From Hymenobacter edaphi (lineage in GTDB: Bacteria; Bacteroidota; Bacteroidia; Cytophagales; Hymenobacteraceae), in contig NZ_QHKM01000002.1 in NCBI RefSeq assembly GCF_003258365.1, forward strand, positions 558,001-622,000: 64,000 bases of DNA, given 5' to 3'. Position numbers and translations under genes: made by a program. Below are positions 8,023 through 16,002 of the stretch, in pieces (position 1 is the stretch's first letter; the number at the start of each line of letters is the position of its first letter). The notes beneath the pieces are model-generated. The model was not told where the DNA came from, made no database searches, and worked only from the letters and a program-made list of their open reading frames with translations.

Positions 8023-8057
8023 AAAAGCGGCGTCTGCAACCTGCAGACGCCGCTTTT
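8023..8057. terminator. Bidirectional intrinsic terminator
   Basis: A 16-bp perfect stem (8023-8038 with 8042-8057) around a 3-base loop has A and T runs at its base, so it can act on both strands. It separates the plus-strand cassette from the convergent mfd gene. Confidence 0.85.
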
Positions 8058-8080
8058 CTGTGTGACGGGTTAATCTCAGA

Positions 8081-8118
8081 CGAAGCGGTAGAGATGCTTC
8101 GACAAGCTCAGCATGACG
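8081..8118. repeat. Single arm of the dispersed 38-bp intergenic repeat
   Basis: Shares CGAAGCGGTAGAGATGCTTC and the CTCAGCA block with the arm at 486-523. It differs in the middle (ACAA for CGGG) and near the end. No inverted partner lies nearby. Confidence 0.7.
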
Positions 8119-8143
8119 TTCTTATTGCGCTATCTTTTCCTGC

Positions 8144-11100
8144 TTACCCCTCGTCCTCATCATCTGTCACGCGGGCGGCCAGCACGGGCTCGGGGGCGTC
8201 GATGGTCAGGTCGGTGAGGAGCTGGCGGGCGGGCAGCACGCCGGGCACGTCGGTGATGGTGACGATGAGCTGCTCCTTGCGCTCCTTCATGCTGGCGCGG
8301 CGGGGGTGGGTTTGGACGTAGTTCAGGATCTGGCCGAACTGCTCGCCCTGGAAGTAGGGCTCGTGGCCTTCGCCCGCGTCGAGGTAGCCCTTGAGGGTGT
8401 CCTTTTTGAGCGAGACTTTGCTGAAGCCCACGCGGCAGGCCTGCCAGCGCAGGCGCACGATGTCGGCCAGCTGTTCCACCTCGGGCGGGAGGGGGCCGAA
8501 GCGGTCCGTCATGCTGGCGAGCAGGCGGCGCAGCTCCTCGGGCTCCCGGGCGCGGTCCAGCTTGCTGTAGAGCTGCAGGCGCTCGGAGACGGAGCCCACG
8601 TAGGTATCGGGGATGAGGATTTGCAGGTCGGTTTCCACGTTGCACTCCCGGGGGCGGGCAAAGTCGGCGGCGTCCTTGAGGCGGCCGGTGGTATCGCCCA
8701 GGAATAGGTCGCGGAACTCTGTTTCCTTGAGCTCCTGCACGGCTTCGTCGAGAATCTGGTGGTAGGTTTCGTAGCCCAGGTCGTTGATGAAGCCCGACTG
8801 CTCGCCGCCGAGCAGGTTGCCCGCGCCGCGGATGTCCAGGTCGCGCATGGCCACGTTGAAGCCCGCGCCGAGGTCCGAAAACTCTTCCAGGGTGCTCAGG
8901 CGCTTGCGGGCGTCGGCGGGCAACCCCGCCACGGGCGGGGTGAGCAGGTAGCAGTAGGCTTTCTTGTTGGAGCGGCCCACGCGCCCGCGCATCTGGTGCA
9001 GGTCGGAGAGGCCGTGCATGTGGGCGCGGTTGATGATGATGGTGTTGGCGTTCGGAATGTCGAGGCCCGACTCGATGAGGTTGGTGGATACCAGCACGTC
9101 GTAGTCGTGCTCCACGAACTGCATCATGCGCTTTTCCAGCACGTCGCCCTCCAGCTGCCCGTGGATGCTGGTGATGCGGGCGTCGGGCACCAGGCGCTGA
9201 ATCAGGGCGGCCTGCTCGGTGAGGTCCTTCACGCGGTTGTGGACGTAGAACACCTGCCCGCCGCGCTTCAACTCGCGGGCAATGGCGTCGCGCACCAGGT
9301 GCTCGTCGAACACGGCCAACTCCGTCTGCACCGGCTGGCGGTTGGGCGGCGGCGTGCTGATGACGGACAGGTCGCGGGCGCCCATCAGGGAGAAGTGCAG
9401 GGTGCGCGGAATGGGCGTGGCGGTGAGCGTGAGCGTGTCCACGTTCACCTTCAACTCCTTGAGCTTGTCCTTGGTCTTGACGCCGAACTTCTGCTCCTCG
9501 TCGATGATGAGCAAACCCAGCTCCTTGAACTTGATGTCCTTGTTGGTGAGCCGGTGGGTGCCGATGAGGATGTCGGTCTTGCCCTCGGCCACCTTTTCCA
9601 GGGTGGCCTTGGCCTGCTTGGTGGTCTTGAAGCGGTTGATGTAGTCGACGGTGACGGGCAGCTCGCCCAGCCGGTCGCGGAAGGTCTTGAAGTGCTGCAT
9701 GGCCAGGATGGTGGTGGGCACCAGCACGGCCACCTGCTTGCCGTCGGCCACGGCCTTGAAGGCGGCCCGGATAGCTACCTCCGTCTTGCCGAAGCCCACG
9801 TCGCCGCACACCAGGCGGTCCATCGGGTGGGGCAGCTCCATATCGTGCTTCACGTCCTCGGTGGCCTTGGCTTGGTCGGGGGTGTCCTCGTAGATAAAGC
9901 TGGATTCCAGCTCGGCCTGCATGAAGGAGTCCTTGGCGAAGGCGTGGCCGGGCGCGGTTTTGCGCTTGGCGTAGAGGCGGATGAGGTCGGCGGCAATGTC
10001 CTTGACCTTTTTCTTGACCGCCTTTTTCTTGTTTTCCCACTCCGGGGAGCCCAGCTTGCTCATGGTCGGCGGCGTGCCCTCGGCCCCCGAGTACTTGGCA
10101 ATCTTGTGCAGAGCGTGGATGCTGACGGTCAGCACGTCGTCGTCGCGGTACACCAGGCGGATGGCTTCCTGCTGGTGCCCGTTGATTTCCACCTGCGTGA
10201 GGCCGGCGAAGCGGGCAATGCCGTGGTCCTGGTGCACCACGTAGTCGCCGGGCTGCAGGGTGCGCAGATCTTTGAGGGTCAGGGCCTTTTTCTTGGAGAA
10301 CTTGCGCTTCTCCTGGGCCCGGTAGTACCGCTCGAATATCTGGTGGTCGGTGTACACCAGCAGCTTGCGCTCCTCGTCGATGTAGCCTTCGCGCAGGCCC
10401 AGGGCCAGGTGCTGAAAGCGGATTTCGCGGCCCAGCTCGTCGAAGATGGTGCGCAGCCGGTCGAGCTGCCGCATGGATTCGGCGGTGAGGATGGTGGTGA
10501 AGTCGCGCTGCTGGTTGTCGAGCAGGTTCTTCGTGAGGCGGCCGAAGTCCTTGTTGAATGAGGGCTGGGGCTTGGCCGTGAACTGCACCTGCTCGGCCTC
10601 CTTGTAGTAGAACCGCTTGCCGAATTCCAGCACCGGAAATCGCTCCAGGTGCTTTTTGAGCGCCTTGGTCGTCTCAAACAGCTCCTCCGGCTTCGACACG
10701 ATTTTGACGCCGTGACCCTCTTCCAGCACGGTCTTGAAGTTCTGCTCGGCCTTGTCGAACTGCTCACCCACCACGTCGAGCAGCTGGCGCACGTCCTTGG
10801 TCCAGATGGCGGTATTGGCGGGCAAAAACTCCAGGAACCCCTCGCGCCGCTCGGTCAGCAGCTTGGTTTGCACGTTCGGCACGATGCTGATGCTGTCCTG
10901 CCGCTCCACCGACAGCTGCGACTCGGGGTTGAAGGTCCGGATCGAGTCGATTTCGTCGCCGAACAGCTCGATGCGGTAGGGCAGCTCGTTGGCGTAGCTG
11001 AACACGTCGACGATGCCGCCGCGGATGGCGTACTGCCCGGCCTCGTACACGAAATCGGTGCGCTCGAAGTCGTACTCGGCCAGCAGCTCACCCAGGAAAT

Positions 11101-11650
11101 TCACGTCCAGCCGGTCCCCGACCTTGGTCGTGAACGTGTTCTGCACCAGGCTCTGGCGGTTGATTACCTTTTCGCTCAATGCCTCGGGGTAGGTCACGAT
11201 AAGCGCGCCTTTGGGCAGCGGCTCCCCGTCCTGCTTGGCCTTGGCTTTGGTTTTCTCGTCCGCCGTCTTGCCCTTCTCACCCGATTTGCCCGAGAGCCGG
11301 TTCAGCACCTCGGCGCGCATGAGCACGTTGGCGTTTTCCGTCTCGTCGAAGGAATAGGAGCGTTTGTAGGAGCTGGGGAAAGTCAGCACTTCCTCCCGCT
11401 CGCCCACCAGGTGCTGCAGGTCACTGGCGAAGTAGCTGGCTTCTTCCCGGTCGTGCAGGATGAAGAGCAGGTGCTCGTCGGGCCGCTCCAGGTGCAGGGT
11501 GGCGGCCACCACCGCGTCCTGGCTGCCGACGAGGCCGCGCAGGTGGAAGCGTTGGCCGGCGCCGCCTTCCAGGCCGGGCTTAAGGCTCAGCGCGAGGGTC
11601 TGGATGTCGGGGTCGAGCGAGTAAAGGCGGAGGAATTCGGAGGTCTGCAC
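8144..11650 (-). CDS. mfd: Transcription-repair coupling factor Mfd
   Basis: The 1168-residue protein has the normal length and order for Mfd: a UvrB-like N-terminal part, an RNA polymerase-interacting domain around DYVVHQDHGIARF (about residue 470), then an SF2 translocase with Walker A GDVGFGKTEVA (about 613-623) and DEEQ (about 717). A RecG-like TRG segment and the C-terminal regulatory domain complete it. Mfd displaces RNA polymerase stalled at lesions and recruits UvrA. The start is GTG at 11650. The last 25 residues lie beyond the 46-bp repeat and differ from the detached tail at 5953-6018, so the C-terminus may have been exchanged. Confidence 0.97.
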   Translation of the reverse strand: MQTSEFLRLYSLDPDIQTLALSLKPGLEGGAGQRFHLRGLVGSQDAVVAATLHLERPDEHLLFILHDREEASYFASDLQHLVGEREEVLTFPSSYKRSYSFDETENANVLMRAEVLNRLSGKSGEKGKTADEKTKAKAKQDGEPLPKGALIVTYPEALSEKVINRQSLVQNTFTTKVGDRLDVNFLGELLAEYDFERTDFVYEAGQYAIRGGIVDVFSYANELPYRIELFGDEIDSIRTFNPESQLSVERQDSISIVPNVQTKLLTERREGFLEFLPANTAIWTKDVRQLLDVVGEQFDKAEQNFKTVLEEGHGVKIVSKPEELFETTKALKKHLERFPVLEFGKRFYYKEAEQVQFTAKPQPSFNKDFGRLTKNLLDNQQRDFTTILTAESMRQLDRLRTIFDELGREIRFQHLALGLREGYIDEERKLLVYTDHQIFERYYRAQEKRKFSKKKALTLKDLRTLQPGDYVVHQDHGIARFAGLTQVEINGHQQEAIRLVYRDDDVLTVSIHALHKIAKYSGAEGTPPTMSKLGSPEWENKKKAVKKKVKDIAADLIRLYAKRKTAPGHAFAKDSFMQAELESSFIYEDTPDQAKATEDVKHDMELPHPMDRLVCGDVGFGKTEVAIRAAFKAVADGKQVAVLVPTTILAMQHFKTFRDRLGELPVTVDYINRFKTTKQAKATLEKVAEGKTDILIGTHRLTNKDIKFKELGLLIIDEEQKFGVKTKDKLKELKVNVDTLTLTATPIPRTLHFSLMGARDLSVISTPPPNRQPVQTELAVFDEHLVRDAIARELKRGGQVFYVHNRVKDLTEQAALIQRLVPDARITSIHGQLEGDVLEKRMMQFVEHDYDVLVSTNLIESGLDIPNANTIIINRAHMHGLSDLHQMRGRVGRSNKKAYCYLLTPPVAGLPADARKRLSTLEEFSDLGAGFNVAMRDLDIRGAGNLLGGEQSGFINDLGYETYHQILDEAVQELKETEFRDLFLGDTTGRLKDAADFARPRECNVETDLQILIPDTYVGSVSERLQLYSKLDRAREPEELRRLLASMTDRFGPLPPEVEQLADIVRLRWQACRVGFSKVSLKKDTLKGYLDAGEGHEPYFQGEQFGQILNYVQTHPRRASMKERKEQLIVTITDVPGVLPARQLLTDLTIDAPEPVLAARVTDDEDEG
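8220..8265. repeat. Right copy of 46-bp perfect direct repeat (inside mfd)
   Basis: Lies within the 3' part of mfd, about 75 bp before its stop codon, and matches 6019-6064 perfectly in direct orientation. Confidence 0.95.
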
Positions 11651-11885
11651 GGGGTATCGGCTGGGAGAGGGGGCAAAGGTAGAAGCCCGGCCGGATGGAA
11701 TTCCGGTCGGGCAAGCGGCTATTCAATACCGTAGTGGGGGGCTTAAAGTTTCCCGGGGTGGCTGGCAACTGATCGGGCGAATATTCAGGGGCGTCCGCAC
11801 GGAAAATCCCGTAGTTGGTCGGAAAAACTGGCGGCGTCCTGCCGTTGCGGCTTACCTTCGTCGTGTTGTTTTTCTCCTGTTTCTA

Positions 11886-12629
11886 GTGCGCGGCTCCTCT
11901 CACTTAGCTATTGGCCTGATTACCGGCGTCGGCATTGCCGCCGTTACCGCCGATGTGCGCTTTTCGCTGCCCGGCATTGCCCTGGCCGGTTTTTCCTCCC
12001 TTGCCCCCGACCTCGACCACCCCAACTCGCGCCTGAGCAAGCGCATGGGCTTTCTGCAAAGCTACGTGCGCTGGGCTTTTGCCATGATGGCGGCCATGCT
12101 GGCCATTTTCGCCTACCTGAACCTGCCGCCCGGTCCCAACCAGCGCGTGGCCTACACCGCCGCGCTGGCCACGTTTCTTATCGGTATGGCCATGCAAAGC
12201 CAGGCGGTGCGCAAGCTGGCGCTGCTCTTCACCGGGGCCGCCTCGGTGCTCATTGGCCTCTACGAGCAGATGCTCTGGCTGAGCTTGCTCGGGGCCTTCG
12301 TAACGGCGGCCCCGTACACCTCGCACCGCTCGTATACCCACACCATCTGGGCCGCCGCGCTCTGGACCTACATCGGCCACCTGGCCAACAAGGACCTGGG
12401 CTGGCACGGGGTGGCCGCGTACGCCGGCGCGGGCTACCTGTCGCACCTGCTGGCCGACACGCTCACCAAGTCCGGGGTGCGCTACCTGCTGCCGCTTTCG
12501 GATAAAGCCCTGAAAGTGCCGCTGATTTCAACCGGCTCGACCACCGGCAACCTGCTGGAGCTGGGTATCTGCGCAGCCTACGCCCTGGTCGTGGCGCTGC
12601 TGTGGTGGCAGCGGTACAATTTGGGCTAA
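11886..12629 (+). CDS. YdjM-type membrane-bound putative metal-dependent hydrolase
   Basis: The 247-residue integral membrane protein starts with GTG and the pattern MRGSSHLAIG, followed by LAPDLDHPNSRLSKR and TSHRSYTHT. These His/Asp positions are conserved in the YdjM/LexA-regulated membrane hydrolase family (PF04307). Five or more hydrophobic segments follow. The activity of the family is not established. TACCTTCG at 11853-11860 differs by one base from a -7 element. It is transcribed divergently from mfd across 235 bp and looks monocistronic. Confidence 0.8.
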   Translation: MRGSSHLAIGLITGVGIAAVTADVRFSLPGIALAGFSSLAPDLDHPNSRLSKRMGFLQSYVRWAFAMMAAMLAIFAYLNLPPGPNQRVAYTAALATFLIGMAMQSQAVRKLALLFTGAASVLIGLYEQMLWLSLLGAFVTAAPYTSHRSYTHTIWAAALWTYIGHLANKDLGWHGVAAYAGAGYLSHLLADTLTKSGVRYLLPLSDKALKVPLISTGSTTGNLLELGICAAYALVVALLWWQRYNLG

Positions 12630-13037
12630 ACTGGAATTTTTCCAAAAATGGGAATAACTCGGTAACAACCACCACGAAGGGGATAAGCATCAACAAATAT
12701 TGGCCGACAGTGGTTGGGTATCGGCTGGGATTTGTAACATTGCAGCCTCAGACAAAACCATAAGGAGGGCCGCATCTCTGGCCATTACTGCTGCTACCGG
12801 GCGGCAGGCCACTGCTGCAACCTCACCCCTGAGTAGGGAGTCAGTAGCTGCAAAGGACACTAAACAGCTATTGTTTTTAGAACTATTTTAGGGTAAATTA
12901 TGGTATTGTAATGAGAGTCTCTTGCACCCCTTACTCCATCCAAACTTCACTATGTCTTTGTACCTTTGGCACCTTCCGGCTACCGGGCCCGAAGCCTCCG
13001 CACCCTTCTCTTACCCTCTTGCACACCTCTCGCAATC
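12630..13037. other. Intergenic region, mostly AT-richer, with a promoter element
   Basis: No supported gene. A 63-residue open frame at 12700-12891 shows no domain, signal peptide or neighbour logic. The stretch 12860-12960 is relatively AT-rich and ends in the -7-like TACCTTTG at 12961-12968. Confidence 0.6.
12961..12968 (+). promoter_or_regulatory. Bacteroidota -7 element (TACCTTTG)
   Basis: Matches TAnnTTTG exactly and lies about 70 bp upstream of the NYN-cold-shock gene. No well-spaced TTG -33 element is visible, so the promoter is only partly supported. Confidence 0.5.
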
Positions 13038-14018
13038 ATGAGTCACATCAATAGCCCGCTGATCCGGATAGGCGTCTTTTATGACGGCAACTATTTCCTC
13101 AAGATCAGTGATTACTACTACTTCCAGCATGATCGGAAAGCCCGTATCAGCCTGGAAGGCCTGCACGAGTTTATCCGCCATCAAGTGGCCGAAGACGAAG
13201 ACGCCGACGTGCGCCTGTGCCAGATTACCGAACCCCACTTCTTCCGCGGCCGCCTCTCGGCCACCGAAGCCCGCGACAAGGACCGCCTGTTCCACGACCG
13301 GCTGCTCGACGATATTCTGATGAATATGTCGATTCAGACGCACTACATGCCCCTGAAGACGCGCGACGGCCGCCTGCAGGAAAAAGGCGTGGACGTGTGG
13401 CTGGCCCTCGAAGCGCTGGAACTCTCGATGACCAAGCACCTGGACGTGGTGGTGCTCATCGCCGGCGACTCCGACTACGTGCCGCTGATCAAGAAGCTCA
13501 ACACCATCGGCACCCGCGTGATGCTGCTGAGCTGGGACTTCAAGTACACCGACTTTAAAGGCGAAAACCGCGTAACCCGCCCCTCGCAGCTGCTGCTCGA
13601 AACGGTGAACTACGCCGTGGCCATGAACGAGGTCATCGACAGCAACCGCGGCGGCGACCTGGTGGACAACCTGTTCGTGAGCCAGCCGGAGCCCTCGCCC
13701 TACCCCAACGTGGCCACGCCGAAGCCCTACGTGCCCTCGGCCGCCGGCCCGGAAGGCTCCATCGGCATCAGCACCATCAAGAACCTGAAGAACGGCTACG
13801 GCTTCGTGGTGATGCCGCCCAACAACCTGTTCTTCTCCTACGCTGATATGTCGGACGGGCAGGACTTCAACGAGCTGCACGAAGGCGACTGGGTGGAATT
13901 CACCGTTGGCCGCAACCACCGCAACGAAGACTGCGCCCGCAACGTGCGCAAAGTAGAGGCCCCCGCCGAAGGCGAGTACCAGCACGAGCCCGAAGGGGCC
14001 GAGTCGGAAAGCCTCTAG
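13038..14018 (+). CDS. NYN-domain (PIN-like RNase) protein with C-terminal cold-shock domain
   Basis: The 326-residue protein starts with an NYN/LabA-type domain: IGVFYDGNYF gives the first Asp, and LDVVVLIAGDSDYVPLIKKL (about residue 150) gives the GDSD acidic pair typical of NYN nucleases. After a proline-rich linker, residues about 240-300 form a cold-shock-like beta-barrel (IKNLKNGYGFVVMPPNNLFFSY with GDWVEFTVG). NYN domains are PIN-like nucleases and cold-shock domains bind single-stranded nucleic acid, so an RNA-processing role is inferred. ATG 13038 fits the domain start; upstream codons lie in the promoter. Confidence 0.85.
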   Translation: MSHINSPLIRIGVFYDGNYFLKISDYYYFQHDRKARISLEGLHEFIRHQVAEDEDADVRLCQITEPHFFRGRLSATEARDKDRLFHDRLLDDILMNMSIQTHYMPLKTRDGRLQEKGVDVWLALEALELSMTKHLDVVVLIAGDSDYVPLIKKLNTIGTRVMLLSWDFKYTDFKGENRVTRPSQLLLETVNYAVAMNEVIDSNRGGDLVDNLFVSQPEPSPYPNVATPKPYVPSAAGPEGSIGISTIKNLKNGYGFVVMPPNNLFFSYADMSDGQDFNELHEGDWVEFTVGRNHRNEDCARNVRKVEAPAEGEYQHEPEGAESESL

Positions 14019-14055
14019 AATACCTGCATACCCTTACTTCGGCCCGGAGCCTTCC

Positions 14056-14106
14056 GCCGCCGGACCGGCCGCTTTCCTGCCGCAGGAAACGGCCGCGTCC
14101 GGCGGC
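14056..14106. terminator. Hairpin between convergent genes
   Basis: Two 24-base arms (14056-14079 and 14083-14106) pair with a few central mismatches. The hairpin sits between the stop of the plus-strand NYN gene and the stop of the minus-strand thioesterase gene. There is no strong T tract. Confidence 0.6.
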
Positions 14107-14120
14107 GCTTCGTTTGGGGG

Positions 14121-14609
14121 CTATTCGTCGGCGGGCTTTTCCAGGCCGAGCTGCCCGGCCATGGCCTGCACAAACTCGCGCTTGGTGGCCGGGTAGCGGT
14201 TGAAGGTGCCCAGGCCGCGGGCCACCACCACGCCCCGCGCCGGGCACTCGATGCGGCCGCCCACCACCACCAGGCTTTTGCCGTGGTGCTCCACCTCGGC
14301 GTGGGCCACGAGGGCGTCGTGCAGGTACACGGGGTGCAGGAAGTTGAGCTTGAACTCGACGGTGGACACGAATTCCTGGTCGAGAAAGGCCTGGGTGAGG
14401 GCCGCCGCGCCGAGCACGGCGTCCATCAGGCCGGCAATGATGCCGCCGTGGGCGGTGCCGGGCGAGGAGAGGTGCTGCGCCTGCACCGTCATGGCGTAGC
14501 TGACGCGGCCGGGCGCGTGCACGCTGAGCTGCATGCCGTTGGCGCGGCCGTAGGCATTGATCTGGTCGTAGAGGGCCACCAGGGTGGCAACGTCGGGCAG
14601 GGCGGCCAT
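14121..14609 (-). CDS. PaaI-family hotdog thioesterase
   Basis: A 162-residue protein with a single hotdog fold. The motif HGGIIAGLMDAVLG (about residues 54-67) is the catalytic/helix segment of PaaI-type acyl-CoA thioesterases, and FVSTVEFKLNFLHP is the following strand. These enzymes hydrolyse acyl-CoA or aryl-CoA thioesters in the cytosol; the exact substrate is unknown. ATG 14609 was chosen because upstream codons are low-complexity. It is convergent with the NYN gene. Confidence 0.88.
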   Translation of the reverse strand: MAALPDVATLVALYDQINAYGRANGMQLSVHAPGRVSYAMTVQAQHLSSPGTAHGGIIAGLMDAVLGAAALTQAFLDQEFVSTVEFKLNFLHPVYLHDALVAHAEVEHHGKSLVVVGGRIECPARGVVVARGLGTFNRYPATKREFVQAMAGQLGLEKPADE

Positions 14610-14816
14610 AAGGCAGGTGGGGCTTAGGAACAGCCGAAAAGGTAGGTTTCTTTCCGCAGACCCCGCACCCGCGCCGCCGCTCGTTTGGGGGCTGGAGGCT
14701 TGCGCGGCGGCGCGCCGGTTTCGGCCGGGCCGCGGGCGGCTGCTAGCAACTCCAACGGCCAGGGCCGGCAAGCGTTTTGCGCCAATCGGCCGGCCGGACG
14801 CGGGCTAAAGCCCGCG

Positions 14817-15260
14817 CTACAGCGCCTTGCGCATCAGAAAGTGCGGAACGGAGCCGAAGAGCGTGTGCGACGGGGCCACCACAGCGTAGCCCAGCCGCTG
14901 GTAGAAGCCTACGGCCGCCTCGCGGGCGTGCAGCACGATTTCCGTCAGGCCCTGCTGACGGGCGGCGGCTTCGAGGTATTCCAGCAGCTGCCGCCCCACC
15001 TGGTGGCCCTGCCAGGCGGGGCTGACGGCCATGTAGCGCACCTGGCCCTGGCCGGGGGCGCTGGGGTGCAGGCGAGCCACGCCGGCCACCGTGCCATCGG
15101 GGGCGCGCCAGAGCACGTGGGTGGTGGTGGGCGCCTCGTCGTCGGGGGCGCGCTCCGAGCCCGGGGGCTGCTGCCAGGGCTGACGCAGCACCTGGTAGCG
15201 CAATTGGTAGTAGGCCGCCCAGTCGGCGGGGGTGCGGGGTGTATCGAGAGAGGCGCGCAT
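14817..15260 (-). CDS. GNAT-family N-acetyltransferase
   Basis: The 147-residue protein has the GNAT pattern: QVRYMAVSPAWQGHQVGRQLL (strand 4, then the acetyl-CoA pyrophosphate loop, here GHQVGR) and a C-terminal VGFYQRLGYAVV. The N-terminal TPADWAAYYQLRYQVLRQPW is typical of ElaA/YjcF-like members. The substrate is unknown. ATG 15260 is chosen; the same frame stays open to 16205 on the minus strand, but that extension lies opposite yajQ. Confidence 0.88.
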   Translation of the reverse strand: MRASLDTPRTPADWAAYYQLRYQVLRQPWQQPPGSERAPDDEAPTTTHVLWRAPDGTVAGVARLHPSAPGQGQVRYMAVSPAWQGHQVGRQLLEYLEAAARQQGLTEIVLHAREAAVGFYQRLGYAVVAPSHTLFGSVPHFLMRKAL

Positions 15261-15392
15261 GCGTAGAAGGCCGGAAGCGCGCCGGAGCGCGGGCAGTGAC
15301 GAAGGGGCGAAGGTTGTGCTTCGGCCCAAATTAGCCAACTTTGGCGCCCCGAACGGCCCCGCGCCCCGCAGTATCCATCTCCCCTTTCGACC

Positions 15393-15890
15393 ATGGCCTC
15401 CTTCGACATCGTCAGCAAAATCGATCCGCAAACCCTGGAAAATGCCGTCAACAACGCCAAAAAAGAGCTGCTGACGCGCTATGATTTCCGCGACACCAAG
15501 GGCGGCATCGAGCTGGACAAAGCCAACAACGTCATCACCGTGTCGTCGGAAAACTCCATGAAAGTCAAGTCCTTGGAGGATATTCTGATGACCCGCCTGG
15601 TGAAGCAGAACATCGACCCGACCAGCCTCGACTTCTCGGCCGAGGAAGAGCCCAGCGGGGCGCTGATCAAGAAAAAGCTGAAGGTGCGCGCCGGCATCGA
15701 CAAGGACCTGAGCCGCAAGATCCAGAAGCTTATCAAGGACTCGAAGCTGAAGGTAGAGGCTCAGATTCAGGGCGAGCAGCTGCGCGTGACGGCCAAGAAA
15801 ATCGACGAGCTGCAGGCCGTCATTGCCCTGCTGCGCCAGAACGCGGCCACCATCGGCCAGCCGCTGCAGTACGTGAACATGAAAAGCTAA
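15393..15890 (+). CDS. yajQ: YajQ-family nucleotide-binding protein
   Basis: The 165-residue protein matches YajQ along its full length: MASFDIVSKIDPQTLENAV at the start, the TRYDFRDTKGG segment, KKLKVRAGIDKDLSRKI in the middle and the final GQPLQYVN. YajQ proteins have two ferredoxin-like domains and have been reported to bind cyclic di-GMP or tRNA/GTP in different bacteria. Divergent from the GNAT gene with about 130 bp between them. Confidence 0.95.
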   Translation: MASFDIVSKIDPQTLENAVNNAKKELLTRYDFRDTKGGIELDKANNVITVSSENSMKVKSLEDILMTRLVKQNIDPTSLDFSAEEEPSGALIKKKLKVRAGIDKDLSRKIQKLIKDSKLKVEAQIQGEQLRVTAKKIDELQAVIALLRQNAATIGQPLQYVNMKS

Positions 15891-15899
15891 TTTAAATGT

Positions 15900-15999
15900 G
15901 GAAAATGTGGGGCAATGTGAATAAGGTGGAAATGGCTGCGGCTTTCCATTCTTCCTCATTTTCCACATTCCGCACATTCTGACACATTCCGCACATTCT
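15900..15999. repeat. Short direct and inverted repeats between yajQ and terC
   Basis: The 16-bp ACATTCCGCACATTCT occurs at 15965-15980 and again at 15984-15999. Upstream, GTGGAAAATGTGG-like words on the same strand are near reverse complements of it, so the stretch can fold into a hairpin just before the terC start. Confidence 0.55.
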
Positions 16000-16002
16000 C
16001 CT

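Larger units (their letters stand above)
6065..8219. mobile_element. Putative inserted cassette bounded by mfd-derived direct repeats
   Basis: The two-gene module (6129-7373 and 7375-7983), its terminator and an intergenic repeat arm fill almost the whole interval between the 46-bp copies. The ATPase contains an AT-rich patch unlike its surroundings. The structure is what integration at, or recombination with, an mfd 3' end would leave. There is no integrase or transposase, so the element is either non-autonomous or a recombination scar. Whether it is mobile is inference. Confidence 0.55.

Noticed and set aside
6065-8219. Insertion sequence or transposon
   Set aside because: No transposase, terminal inverted repeats or short target duplication; the 46-bp repeats are mfd sequence, which fits gene-end integration or homologous recombination better.
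12700-12891. 63-codon open frame between the YdjM-like and NYN genes
   Set aside because: No domain, no promoter or initiation context, and composition unlike a real gene.
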